In this document: positions 1 through 7,183 of the stretch, piece after piece
Numbering within the stretch: the first letter of the stretch is position 1
Layout: the number at the start of each line of letters is the position of its first letter
Assembly: GCA_001048675.1 (NCBI GenBank)
Contig: CCKK01000020.1
Location: 1,054,001-1,118,000, forward strand
DNA length: 64,000 bases
Direction of reading: 5' to 3'
DNA from: Vibrio diabolicus
GTDB lineage: Bacteria; Pseudomonadota; Gammaproteobacteria; Enterobacterales; Vibrionaceae
Made by a program: the position numbers and the translations under genes
Notes under the pieces: model-generated
The model's database searches: none
The model's input: only the letters and a program-made list of their open reading frames with translations
What the model was told of the DNA's origin: nothing

Positions 1-51
1 ACAGGGGAATAGGAGTGCTCATTGGCAACATTTGGCGTACGATCACATTCA

Positions 52-79
52 ATTTAACATAACACATATAATGCGCACT
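52..79 (-). other. dif: dif-like XerC/XerD site, left prophage junction
   Basis: Read on the minus strand this is AGTGCGCATTA, a 6-base centre TATGTG, then TTATGTTAAAT. Both 11-base arms agree with the V. cholerae chromosome 1 dif as I remember it; only the centre differs. The 6-base centre is the normal spacing for XerCD recombination. A second copy in the same orientation lies at 8101-8129, so the two bracket the filamentous prophage as direct repeats. The stop codon and last eight sense codons of the repressor gene are inside this site. Bases 1-51 to its left show no gene I can name. Confidence 0.85.
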
Positions 80-422
80 TAGCTATAGCTACTTTAAGGT
101 CGCCAAGCCACAACGCAAACATGCCACAAACCATTGAAATACTTGATAATCCTAGCCCGTTAAACTTTTTTGCAATGTTTTCCCACATTCCTTTTATGTG
201 TGGATTTTCGTTGCGATCAGCGTGACATCCCAACAAAGCTATCTCTGGGTCAATTCCTGAATTCTCCGCTAGAAAAACTGCTTCTGAATCAGATATATAG
301 CGTCTTCCTTTTCGCATTTCGCTGATTCTGGACGCGTTTACATTCAAATCATGTGCGATTTGCTTGTCTTGTACGTAGTTTTTCGCCTTTTTGTAGGCAT
401 CTAACAGCTCACTTTGATACAT
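54..422 (-). CDS. Inovirus repressor-like HTH protein (DUF3693 type)
   Basis: A 122-residue protein. An N-terminal Cro/CI-like helix-turn-helix covers about residues 17-53 (DKQIAHDLNVNASRISEMRKG), followed by an acidic stretch and a hydrophobic C-terminal segment (SSISMVCGMFALWLG). This layout fits the DUF3693 proteins of Vibrio filamentous phages, which occupy the repressor position. It is divergent from the replication block, and three operator-like repeats lie in the shared promoter region just upstream. Its C-terminus CALYVLC and stop codon are encoded by the left dif arms, so integration or excision can edit its end. A decayed relative lies at 8101-8355. Repressor function is inferred from position and fold. 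Confidence 0.75.
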   Translation of the reverse strand: MYQSELLDAYKKAKNYVQDKQIAHDLNVNASRISEMRKGRRYISDSEAVFLAENSGIDPEIALLGCHADRNENPHIKGMWENIAKKFNGLGLSSISMVCGMFALWLGDLKVAIAKCALYVLC

Positions 423-458
423 GGGACTACCTCCGTTTTCTTGATTTTAGCTTAGTAG

Positions 459-519
459 TTACGGAAATTCGCATCTAGCAATTACGAAAATCCGTAATTA
501 CACTTACGACAAATCGTAA
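459..519. promoter_or_regulatory. Three spaced operator-like inverted repeats
   Basis: Two clear copies of TTACG-N6-CGTAA lie at 482-497 (ATTACG..CGTAAT with flanks, 481-498) and 504-519. A degenerate copy (TTACG-N6-CGCAT) lies at 459-474. Starts are 22-23 bases apart, close to two helical turns, so bound dimers would sit on one face. They lie between the divergent repressor and the replication block. The likely ligand is the HTH protein encoded at 54-422, controlling both directions. Seen: repeats and spacing. Inferred: the ligand. Confidence 0.7.
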
Positions 520-523
520 TTAA

Positions 524-579
524 GACCGCCTTGGCTTGGGGCGTTTGCCCTTGACGCTTACGTCTTGGCTCTGGCGGTC
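524..579 (+). other. Foldable three-way-junction element in the replication-block leader
   Basis: An outer 7-base stem (GACCGCC 524-530 with GGCGGTC 573-579) encloses two small hairpins: GGGC-GTTT-GCCC at 539-550 and GACG-CTTA-CGTC at 553-564. It sits just after the operator repeats and before the first plus-strand phage gene. It could be an mRNA leader structure, or a single-stranded DNA signal for replication or packaging. Its function is unknown. Confidence 0.5.
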
Positions 580-607
580 ACTTTCTCAACTAGTCAAGGT
601 GGTTGTT

Positions 608-880
608 ATGTTTGATGAGCTATTTGGAACTCTTGCTATTGCTGCTTTAGGATTCGCTATTTTTTTTGGCGTTGCCTCTTATGAGGGCTCACTTGAAATT
701 AATGATCATCAATACGGTGAGCTCGCTTCTTCTTTTGATTTCCCTTTAACCCAGTCAATGCTTAAGTCTTCTCTCTCTGACGGAAAAGTTAGTGTTGATG
801 AGTACAACGATATTGCAAAGGCATACAACTCGCTTACCGATAACAAAGAACGTCTTATTGAGCGCTTGGGAGAAAAATAA
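608..880 (+). CDS. Small phage membrane protein
   Basis: A 90-residue protein starting at ATG 608 (MFDELFGTLAIAALG). The open frame extends back to 536, but that stretch overlaps the foldable leader and gives a residue mix unlike a start. Residues about 5-24 form one hydrophobic membrane segment. The rest is polar and ends NKERLIERLGEK. It is the first gene of the plus-strand replication block, and its stop overlaps the next ATG as TAATG, suggesting coupled translation. I do not recognise a family. Its position matches small accessory genes ahead of rep in Vibrio inoviruses. Confidence 0.6.
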   Translation: MFDELFGTLAIAALGFAIFFGVASYEGSLEINDHQYGELASSFDFPLTQSMLKSSLSDGKVSVDEYNDIAKAYNSLTDNKERLIERLGEK

Positions 881-1104
881 TGACTCTCGAAATCAATAGA
901 CCTCAAAAACGTCCAGTTTACTTCGAGCATCACTCAGATGGCTTTTGGTGTTCTATTGATGGTCAACCTGAGTACTTCAAAACCAAACAAGAAATGTACA
1001 TGTTTGCATGTGGTGAGTGTCGAGAATTGATTCAAATCACGGATGAAAATGAGCGTGAGCTTCGTGAATCTGGTGCTTTTGATGCGGATTACTGCGATGA
1101 ATAG
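880..1104 (+). CDS. Small acidic phage protein, function unknown
   Basis: A 74-residue soluble protein rich in acidic and aromatic residues (PVYFEHHSDGFWCSIDGQ near the N-terminus), ending SGAFDADYCDE. It has four cysteines, two of them in ACGEC near the middle. There is no signal peptide or membrane segment. It overlaps the gene before by one base and the rep gene after by eight bases, so the three are almost certainly one transcript with coupled translation. No family recognised. Confidence 0.6.
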   Translation: MTLEINRPQKRPVYFEHHSDGFWCSIDGQPEYFKTKQEMYMFACGECRELIQITDENERELRESGAFDADYCDE

Positions 1105-2353
1105 AACGATTATCGACTTTGTTAGTTTTTCTGGCTCCCCTGAGCTTCTTCAACGTTGCAAGGAAATGGCTAAACAGCGTTTCGCAATTGCTCAAACTAA
1201 CGAATTTCAATCTCAAAATGTCGTGGCTGTTGCTCACCGTGAGAAAACCCAAATCGCCTACTTCATGGAAAATCTTGCTCATGCTCTTGGTTGTGATGAG
1301 CGTAACGAATTCGCTAACAGTGATTTGTACTTTGCTGCGGCTGACAAGGAATTGAAAGACGCAGACCTAGAAATTGCGACGGATAAAACGTTCAAGGAAT
1401 GCTACGACAATCTCATTTCTAACATCGGTATCGACATGTTAGACGTGCTTTGTCATGGAGAAATTGAATCGTTTCTTGAGGTACTTCAAAACGAAATTAG
1501 CTATGAGGGTAATCACTGGGAAATTAAACGTAAAGGCGGTGGATTCTCTGGTTATTCTCATTCGGCTAAGTTGCTTTGTAACGGTACTCAGGCAGGTTTA
1601 GTGGCTTGGGGTGCGGCTAACTTTGGCTTTTATGTATCGTTCTCTGGCAAGGGTTGCGAGGCTGTTGATATGGCTAAGCTCCAACATGCACTTAAACAGA
1701 TTCCTAATACAAAATTAACTCGTGTTGATATTGCTCTTGATGACATGCAAGGCAATGTAACCATTGATGAGATTAAGGAGCGTTACTGTAACGGTGAGTT
1801 CATTACACGCGGCACACCTCCATCTTGGGGTGAGTTTTGGGGTGGTCGTGGTATGAGTAAAGAAGACCGTAGAAAATGCGGTTTGGTTCCTGATGCTGGT
1901 CATACGTTTTACGTGGGTGCACGTGAGAACGGCAAGATATTCCGCGCTTACCATAAAGGTGCGCAACTTAAGTGTCAGGATTTCCCAAACTGGAACCGTT
2001 TCGAGGTTCAAATTGGTAATCGCTTTCGTGTGATTCCTTTGGATGTTCTAACCAACAGTGACCAATATTTTTCTGGTGCATACCCTGCTCTAGCAACGCT
2101 AATTCCTAGTGTTCAACCTGTGGCGATTCCGACGGTAAAAGTCCAGTTTCAAACCACATTAGAAAACGCTATCAAACATGCGAAAACTCAGTACGGCAAG
2201 CTTATTAACCTTATGGCTCAGCTTTACTCTGATGAGAAAAACGCGCATGAAAAAATCATTAAGCGTCTCACTGACGGCTTAGATATTACTGATATCCCCG
2301 ACCGCATTAACTTTCCAGTCGGTCGGGCTTTAAACGCAATCAATCTGGAGTAA
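1097..2353 (+). CDS. Phage replication initiation protein (Rep)
   Basis: A 418-residue protein. The chosen start at ATG 1097 (MNRTIIDFVSF) overlaps the preceding stop; the longer frame from 1043 lies inside that gene. Family features are the TRVDIALDD motif at about residue 208, the preceding GFYVSFSGKGCEAV strand, and the later FYVGARENGKIFRAYHKGAQ and WNRFEVQ motifs. These fit the replication initiation factor family (PF02486-like) that nicks the phage origin for rolling-circle replication; RstA of CTX phage is a member. It would act on an origin in this prophage, perhaps in the hairpin-rich region at 6832-7140. Confidence 0.88.
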   Translation: MNRTIIDFVSFSGSPELLQRCKEMAKQRFAIAQTNEFQSQNVVAVAHREKTQIAYFMENLAHALGCDERNEFANSDLYFAAADKELKDADLEIATDKTFKECYDNLISNIGIDMLDVLCHGEIESFLEVLQNEISYEGNHWEIKRKGGGFSGYSHSAKLLCNGTQAGLVAWGAANFGFYVSFSGKGCEAVDMAKLQHALKQIPNTKLTRVDIALDDMQGNVTIDEIKERYCNGEFITRGTPPSWGEFWGGRGMSKEDRRKCGLVPDAGHTFYVGARENGKIFRAYHKGAQLKCQDFPNWNRFEVQIGNRFRVIPLDVLTNSDQYFSGAYPALATLIPSVQPVAIPTVKVQFQTTLENAIKHAKTQYGKLINLMAQLYSDEKNAHEKIIKRLTDGLDITDIPDRINFPVGRALNAINLE

Positions 2354-2358
2354 ATGAA

Positions 2359-2685
2359 ATGAGTAACACTATCACTGCTGTTGTGGCTGGCTGTGAGCAT
2401 TCTGTCGGTCTGTCCAAAAAGGACGATACACCCTACAACTTTGCTCAGTTAAATATTCTTGTACCCAATCAAGGTTGGAAGTCTGCTAAGGGTCAATGTA
2501 AGGCATATGGCTTAACTCAAAAGCAAATGTCTATGGCGGCTAACCCTGCTCTACTTTCTGAGTTTGACAAGATTCAAAACCAGTTCCCTGTTAAGTGCGT
2601 TCTAACTCTTGAGCCTGACCCTGAGAACCCTCAGCGCAACTTAGTTACTGATTTCAAAATTGCGGAGTTAGAAGACGAATTATGA
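2359..2685 (+). CDS. Probable phage ssDNA-binding protein (DUF1293 / RstB-position)
   Basis: A 108-residue soluble protein lying five bases after rep, starting MSNTITAVVAGCEHSVG. It has no membrane segment. Size, position directly after rep, and the look of a small OB-fold-like protein (PYNFAQLNILVP, PVKCVLTLEPDPENPQ) match the single-strand-binding protein of Vibrio inoviruses. Such a protein would coat the displaced plus strand and switch replication toward packaging. Family assignment is from memory. The next gene overlaps by ATGA. Confidence 0.65.
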   Translation: MSNTITAVVAGCEHSVGLSKKDDTPYNFAQLNILVPNQGWKSAKGQCKAYGLTQKQMSMAANPALLSEFDKIQNQFPVKCVLTLEPDPENPQRNLVTDFKIAELEDEL

Positions 2686-2927
2686 CTCTCTCAGTCTGTG
2701 CGGAAATCCTCACTGATGGAACGATTAAAGCTTTCCCCTATGAACCGTTAGCCAATTGTACGTTCGTAGTGGTGAGCAATGACGACTATCAGTTGATGGC
2801 GACTCGCGCAAACTTGGAGTTTGATATTGATGCAGCATTTTACGCTGAGATAACAGGTTATTTGCTGCTCTCATTTGTGTCCGGTCATGTGCTCGGACGA
2901 ATCGTTAAAGGGCTTGGTAAAGCCTAA
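2682..2927 (+). CDS. 81-residue Vibrio inovirus protein
   Basis: The start ATG overlaps the previous stop as ATGA. Exactly 81 residues, which matches the small Vpf81-type protein of Vf33/f237-like phages as I recall it. The N-terminal half is polar. Residues about 58-77 (GYLLLSFVSGHVLGRIVKGL) are a hydrophobic stretch that may span the membrane, ending in a basic tail. It lies between the ssDNA-binding candidate and the major coat gene, the slot where small minor coat or assembly genes are found. Role not established. Confidence 0.6.
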   Translation: MTLSVCAEILTDGTIKAFPYEPLANCTFVVVSNDDYQLMATRANLEFDIDAAFYAEITGYLLLSFVSGHVLGRIVKGLGKA

Positions 2928-2955
2928 TCCTGTAAAACCTTTTGGAGATATTCCT

Positions 2956-3147
2956 ATGAAAAAACTATCTGTTCTTCTGGCTACTGCGGTAGCGTCTGGC
3001 TCTACTTTCGCTGCTGACCATTCAACTGCTATCAATACGGCTGTTACTGAAGGTCAAGCAAACTACACGCTAGTTGTGGTTGGTCTGATTGGTCTAGCGG
3101 CTATCGGTTTTGGTCTTCGTATGATGATTGGCGCGATGCGTTCGTAA
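2956..3147 (+). CDS. Major coat protein (pVIII-like)
   Basis: A 63-residue precursor starting at ATG 2956 after a GGAG ribosome site. A signal peptide (MKKLSVLLATAVASGSTFA) ends at residue 19. The mature part of about 44 residues has an amphipathic acidic start (ADHSTAINTAVTEGQ), one membrane helix (LVVVGLIGLAAIGFGL) and a basic end (RMMIGAMRS). This three-part layout is diagnostic for filamentous phage major coat proteins: it sits in the inner membrane and then wraps the DNA. The open frame upstream of 2956 overlaps the previous gene and is not used. Confidence 0.92.
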   Translation: MKKLSVLLATAVASGSTFAADHSTAINTAVTEGQANYTLVVVGLIGLAAIGFGLRMMIGAMRS

Positions 3148-3152
3148 TCACT

Positions 3153-3251
3153 ATGCAAGAGACGTTAACCGCCATACTCACCCTACTTTTCGCTCTCTCG
3201 ATGTTCGGTGGATTCGTTGGGGGTTTTAAGTCTGGTATTAACGCCTCCTAG
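3153..3251 (+). CDS. 32-residue hydrophobic minor coat candidate (pVII/pIX-like)
   Basis: A small frame beginning MQETLTAILTLLFALSMFG, five bases after the major coat stop. It is almost entirely one membrane helix followed by a Gly-rich basic end (GGFVGGFKSGINAS). Size and composition match the tiny minor coat proteins that cap one end of filamentous virions. Its last codons form the upstream arm of the terminator at 3240-3268, so the gene ends exactly where the high-level coat transcript stops. Too short for ordinary gene callers. Identity is inferred from size and place. Confidence 0.6.
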   Translation: MQETLTAILTLLFALSMFGGFVGGFKSGINAS

Positions 3252-3268
3252 TGGGGCGTTATTTTTTT
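3240..3268 (+). terminator. Intrinsic terminator after the coat genes
   Basis: AACGCC at 3240-3245 pairs with GGCGTT at 3255-3260, followed by a run of seven T. It separates abundant coat transcripts from the adsorption and assembly genes, as the terminator after gene VIII does in coliphages. It overlaps the end of the 32-residue gene. Confidence 0.8.
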
Positions 3269-3281
3269 ATAAGGAATACAA

Positions 3282-4775
3282 ATGAGTATTAAACAAAGCA
3301 TTGCGTCACTGGTTATTTTGCTGAGTGTTTCGTTTAGTGCTTCTTCTCAATATTTGGTAATAGACCGCGAGGGTAATTCAGCTTCAATTGCATATCGTTG
3401 TACTGGTTATTCTCGTGGGGATGTCGTTGATACTTCTAATCCCCCTAATGTGTCTGGTATTTCTTGGCCTGATGGTTCAAGAAATGTCGCTTGTAAAAGT
3501 GCTTATTGGGTTGGTTCGTGGCTAAGTGTTGAATTTGAATATTACGGTTCAAAAATAGCTCAAATTGGTGGTTCTTATGTTTCTGGTTGCCCTGATGGTC
3601 AGGAGGTAAATCCTGACACTGGCAAGTGTGAGGAGCCTCCGGTTCCTTTCTGTGAGAAGCCTGACACTATAAATCAAATGAATCAATTCAAAGATGCCTG
3701 TTTTGATAAGGGGAATGGCTGGTCTCCTGAGGTTTCCTGTAGTGATGCAACCGAATCCTTAGATATGACTTGTAATCCTCCTCCTCCTGAGTCTTGTGAG
3801 CCTGGCTCCCCTTCATTCCCTGCTTGTTTGGATGATGATAGTAAATGTGACGAGACTCATCCTGATTGGAATCCTGAATATGGCATGTGCTGTACACCAG
3901 AAAACAATTGGTGTGACGTTCCTCCACCTGAGTCTTGTACCATCTTTTCCCCAAACTGGCCGGAATGTTCGGGTGATACCGATATCGACCCTCCAACGGG
4001 TGGTGATTTAGGTGACCCTGATAAACCATCTGGCGGTGGTGGTGGTGGCTCTACTGACCCTGATAAACCTGAACCGGATGTTGATAATACTAGTGACACT
4101 CTAGCGGCTATTAAGGCGATGAATAAGGATGTTAACTCTCAGCTAACTGGTATCAATAACGACATGAACAAAAACCAAGCTGAAACAAAATCCGCTCTGG
4201 ATGCTCTCAAGGCGTCGGTTGATTTGAATACCGATACCGTTGTCGATAATGCAAACCATGTGGCTAATGCAATTAATGGTCAGTCCGATATGTTGTCTGA
4301 TATTGGCAATCAAACCAATGGCTTGCTTACGTCTGCAAATAACCTTTTAAACAATGGCTTCGGTCAACTATCTAATGACCTTGGTGACTTGGAATCAACT
4401 AACCAAAAGGGCTTTGGTGATGTGGTCGATGCTATTGAGGGGTTAGGTAAACCTATGGTTGATGGTGGCGGTGGTGGTACTGTTGTCCCCCTTTATTCAG
4501 CTACCCAATTACACAACTTAAACGCTGAAATTACTGTCCTTAAAAATGAATATAAGGATTTATTAAATCAGTACCGCGCTTACTTCAACTTTACGTCTGA
4601 TGTTAACGGCGGTGATTACAACGCTCATAACATCGAACTCACGGTTCGCGGCAATGTAGTCCGTCAACAGAATGCAGTTATGGCAGCGTTACAGGATAAC
4701 GCCGGAATCATCGGAGCGGTGGTTTTGTTTGTATTTGGCTTGTTAGGGATAAGAGCAATCGGAGGGGCTTTCTAA
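3282..4775 (+). CDS. Adsorption / minor coat protein (pIII-like)
   Basis: A 497-residue protein at the pIII position. It has a signal peptide (about residues 1-22), a Cys/Pro-rich N-terminal region with repeated CDETHPDW and PPPESC-type segments, a Gly6 linker near residue 252, a long helical Asn/Asp/Lys region (about 270-390), a second Gly-rich linker near 395, and a C-terminal membrane anchor (GAVVLFVFGLLGIRAIGG). In this class the N-domains bind the host pilus and TolA, and the anchor holds the protein in the inner membrane until virion release. The cysteine spacing differs from coliphage pIII, so the receptor cannot be named. Confidence 0.82.
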   Translation: MSIKQSIASLVILLSVSFSASSQYLVIDREGNSASIAYRCTGYSRGDVVDTSNPPNVSGISWPDGSRNVACKSAYWVGSWLSVEFEYYGSKIAQIGGSYVSGCPDGQEVNPDTGKCEEPPVPFCEKPDTINQMNQFKDACFDKGNGWSPEVSCSDATESLDMTCNPPPPESCEPGSPSFPACLDDDSKCDETHPDWNPEYGMCCTPENNWCDVPPPESCTIFSPNWPECSGDTDIDPPTGGDLGDPDKPSGGGGGGSTDPDKPEPDVDNTSDTLAAIKAMNKDVNSQLTGINNDMNKNQAETKSALDALKASVDLNTDTVVDNANHVANAINGQSDMLSDIGNQTNGLLTSANNLLNNGFGQLSNDLGDLESTNQKGFGDVVDAIEGLGKPMVDGGGGGTVVPLYSATQLHNLNAEITVLKNEYKDLLNQYRAYFNFTSDVNGGDYNAHNIELTVRGNVVRQQNAVMAALQDNAGIIGAVVLFVFGLLGIRAIGGAF

Positions 4776-4805
4776 TGTATGAGTTTTTTCTAGTACATCA
4801 CCAAC

Positions 4806-5108
4806 ATGGGTGAGACCATTCTTAACTATTTCAGTAATGCAGGTAGCTATTTTGATGCGGCTTTTGTGTGGCTCCAAGCATGGTGGATAAAAATGAAATT
4901 CATGGTGATGATTGAGTTTCTGCGTATCTCTTATTTGGTGGCGACAACATTATTAGATGAGATTGGTTTTAGCTCCCTATTCTCTGATTTGTTTAACTTG
5001 CTCCCCTCTGAACTTCGTTATTGGGGGATATTATTTAAGGTGCCTGATGGGATGGCTATTTATGCCAATTGCGCCACTACTGCACTTGTAATGAGAATGT
5101 CGAGGTAA
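4806..5108 (+). CDS. pVI-like minor coat / assembly protein (DUF2523/DUF5455 type)
   Basis: A 100-residue hydrophobic protein starting MGETILNYFSNAGSYFDAAF, with a central membrane-rich region (WWIKMKFMVMIEFLRISYLV) and a second hydrophobic end (GMAIYANCATTALVMRM). It lies between pIII and zot, as pVI does in all inoviruses. An ATG at 4775 overlapping the pIII stop opens only a 12-codon frame (to 4813) that overlaps this start. That mini-frame may couple translation. Upstream in this gene's own frame a TAG at 4791 closes the frame, so ATG 4806 is the only ATG start. Confidence 0.7.
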   Translation: MGETILNYFSNAGSYFDAAFVWLQAWWIKMKFMVMIEFLRISYLVATTLLDEIGFSSLFSDLFNLLPSELRYWGILFKVPDGMAIYANCATTALVMRMSR

Positions 5109-5113
5109 CAACA

Positions 5114-6541
5114 ATGGCAATTAGTATTAGAACGGGTGGCAATGGCTCTTATAAATCCGCTTACACGGCGTGGTTTGTTATTCTCCCTGCTCTCAAGGCT
5201 GGTCGTGTGGTTGTGACCAACTTTGAGGGTATGCAGCCCTTAGAAGAAATTGAAAAGCGCTTGAATATTAAATTCCCTTCATCTGCTAAGTTGATTCGTA
5301 TTTTCTCGCGCTCTGAAATTGGTATTGAACTCTGGCAGCATTTCTTCTGTTGGTGCCCTCTTAACGCGCTCATTGTTATTGATGAGTGTCAGGATATCTT
5401 TTCTAAAAACATCGGCTTTGATGGTCGAAAAATTAAATATCGCCCTTTAGAGGAATTCCTCCCAAACCTACCTAAAGGCTATAAGGAGTTTTTCGATTCT
5501 CGCCACGTTCCTGTCGATTTGAGTACGTTGCAATCGTGTGAGATAGACGATTTAGGCGTGGCTGAATACGACGAAAATGGTCGCATAATCTACCCGTTAA
5601 CTTATAACGAGGGCTTTATGCGTCATCGAAAATACAACTGGGATATTGAGTTGCTCTCTCCTGATTGGCAACAGATAGATAGCTCAATCAAGGCGTGTGC
5701 TGAGCAGGCTTTCTTTCACAAAAATAGGGATGGCTTTTTCTTTGCTAAGCGTAAACCGTGGATATACAAACACCCTACCAATGTGACTAAACCAGTTATT
5801 CCGCAAAAGAAAGACGCAAACCTATTCCCTCAAAAAATCCCTTTGGAAGCGCACCTACTTTATAAGTCTACGGGTACGGGTGCGGCTACTAAATCAGGTG
5901 GCTTGAATACGCTGTTTCGCTCTCCGAAATTCTTTCTAGCCTTGTTCTTAATGATTGCTTGTCCGGTGTATTTTATTTATGGCGCTATGGATTTACTTAC
6001 TGAAGATGAAAGTCAGGTTTCAACAGATGAACTTGAGACGAAAACTAACAGCCAAAATTTGGAATCTGTTCCGGCTGGACGGGCTTCGACGTCTACTAAA
6101 GGGGATTCTGTTTTACCTAGCGGTGGGACTGCTAATTCGAGTAGTCAGCAAGGCAGCTCTCCTTTTGTTCCTGTAACGGATGTTCTCTATTTTGAGGGGC
6201 TTCAATCTGCTTATCTGTCTGGCTTTCACAAGAAGACGATCATTAAACAGAAAAACGGAATCAACCTGAGAACGGCTAACTTTGATGTGGTGATTAACGC
6301 TTATACCGACGACGGGCTTTATTCCATCAATAAACGTTATCTGGAAGCTGTGGATGTTCAATTTGAGCTATTGGACGAATGCTTAATGGTTCTCAAACAA
6401 GGTGAGCTTAAAAGCCTGATAACGTGCGAACCATCCACTAATGACCGTGGTGGTCGTGATGTAGATTCCATTGAGACGGATGTCGCCAGTATTGGCTCTC
6501 TACGTGGTCAAGCGATGAGTGAAAACTCTTTTTTGATGTGA
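5114..6541 (+). CDS. zot: Zot-family phage assembly ATPase (pI-like)
   Basis: A 475-residue protein; the start ATG 5114 (MAISIRTGG) lies just after the pVI stop. The P-loop is GGNGSYKS at residues 8-15, a Tyr-containing variant of Walker A that is usual in Zot proteins. Walker B is LIVIDECQD near residue 90. One membrane helix (FFLALFLMIACPVYFIYG) near 272-290 separates the cytoplasmic ATPase from a Ser/Thr-rich periplasmic tail. The protein sits in the inner membrane and drives virion extrusion. The toxin activity described for V. cholerae Zot should not be assumed. Confidence 0.9.
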   Translation: MAISIRTGGNGSYKSAYTAWFVILPALKAGRVVVTNFEGMQPLEEIEKRLNIKFPSSAKLIRIFSRSEIGIELWQHFFCWCPLNALIVIDECQDIFSKNIGFDGRKIKYRPLEEFLPNLPKGYKEFFDSRHVPVDLSTLQSCEIDDLGVAEYDENGRIIYPLTYNEGFMRHRKYNWDIELLSPDWQQIDSSIKACAEQAFFHKNRDGFFFAKRKPWIYKHPTNVTKPVIPQKKDANLFPQKIPLEAHLLYKSTGTGAATKSGGLNTLFRSPKFFLALFLMIACPVYFIYGAMDLLTEDESQVSTDELETKTNSQNLESVPAGRASTSTKGDSVLPSGGTANSSSQQGSSPFVPVTDVLYFEGLQSAYLSGFHKKTIIKQKNGINLRTANFDVVINAYTDDGLYSINKRYLEAVDVQFELLDECLMVLKQGELKSLITCEPSTNDRGGRDVDSIETDVASIGSLRGQAMSENSFLM

Positions 6542-6552
6542 GGTAAGGATGT

Positions 6553-6831
6553 ATGAATTTTATAGACAAGTTGCAAGGCATAAGCGCTGGATTCTTCGTA
6601 GTGGCTATGACTTCTCTGATTGGTATCACTGGGTTCGTTACTTGGTCTACAGTGAATCTAAAGGGAGCTGAGCTGCTCTTTTGGGTTTCTGCTTCCTTGC
6701 AGTTCTTAGATTTGCTTTGGATATTCTCTTTGGGGATTTTTCTCGGTTGGTATTTGTCTCCACGAAAACAGCCCCGCAGGGATAAGGAGTTGCGGAGCGA
6801 CGACGCGGCACCAAGCCGCCCACTTAACTAA
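6553..6831 (+). CDS. Small two-helix membrane protein at the end of the phage block
   Basis: A 92-residue protein with two membrane helices (about residues 11-32 and 41-66) and a highly charged C-terminal tail (RKQPRRDKELRSDDAAPSRPLN). A good ribosome site (AAGG) precedes ATG 6553. It is the last plus-strand gene before the non-coding hairpin region. No family recognised; a minor assembly or exclusion role is possible. Confidence 0.5.
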   Translation: MNFIDKLQGISAGFFVVAMTSLIGITGFVTWSTVNLKGAELLFWVSASLQFLDLLWIFSLGIFLGWYLSPRKQPRRDKELRSDDAAPSRPLN

Positions 6832-7140
6832 AGATAGCCTCCCCACTTAATCGGCGCGGTTAGCAACCCAAACTCACTTGGGTTCTGCCGCCCTCCTTTC
6901 CTACTAGACCATTCAAAACGCCCAGGGCACTCCCAAGTGTCGGCTCTATCTCATCTCTCCCATAGTTCTCTATATCAATCGAGTGTCGAGATTGATTTCT
7001 CTTGATAGCGTTTAGGACAAATGACGACGACGAAAACTGAGGAGGAGGAGTGCGGACGCGGCGCGTCCATCCCGTATAGTAATACGGGGTGAAAGTCTTC
7101 ACTCCAAACCTACTGATTTTCTTCTTTCCTTAAAAACAAA
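6832..7140. other. Phage non-coding region with four hairpins (candidate origin / packaging signal)
   Basis: No gene lies in this stretch of about 310 bases. It holds four perfect or near-perfect hairpins: AACCCAA/TTGGGTT (6865-6884), ATCAATC/GATTGAT (6974-6996), GGACGC/GCGTCC (7054-7068) and CCCGTAT/ATACGGG (7071-7088, 4-base loop). Filamentous phages keep their plus and minus origins and packaging hairpin in one such intergenic region after the assembly genes. A purine tract (GAGGAGGAGGAG) precedes the last two hairpins. Which hairpin is the nick site cannot be told here. Confidence 0.6.
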
Positions 7141-7158
7141 AAGCCCCTATTGGGGCTT
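7141..7158. terminator. Bidirectional intrinsic terminator
   Basis: AAGCCCC (7141-7147) pairs with GGGGCTT (7152-7158), with an A-rich run on the left that becomes a T run on the minus strand. It lies between the plus-strand phage block and the minus-strand cargo genes, so it can end transcripts from both sides, with the better T run on the minus strand. Confidence 0.7.
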
Positions 7159-7183
7159 AAATGTATTTAATCCTAAATTGATG

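Noticed and set aside
4775..4813. Possible frameshift at the start of the pVI-like gene
   Set aside because: The mini-frame MYEFFLVHHQHG could suggest a broken longer start. In the gene's own frame a TAG at 4791 blocks simple restoration, and ATG 4806 gives a normal-sized protein.
5114..6541. Calling Zot an enterotoxin
   Set aside because: The protein has the conserved assembly ATPase layout. Toxin activity depends on C-terminal features that cannot be shown here.
6860..7102. 80-codon minus-strand frame across the phage hairpin region
   Set aside because: Covers the palindromic non-coding region; composition and position fit an origin region, not a gene.
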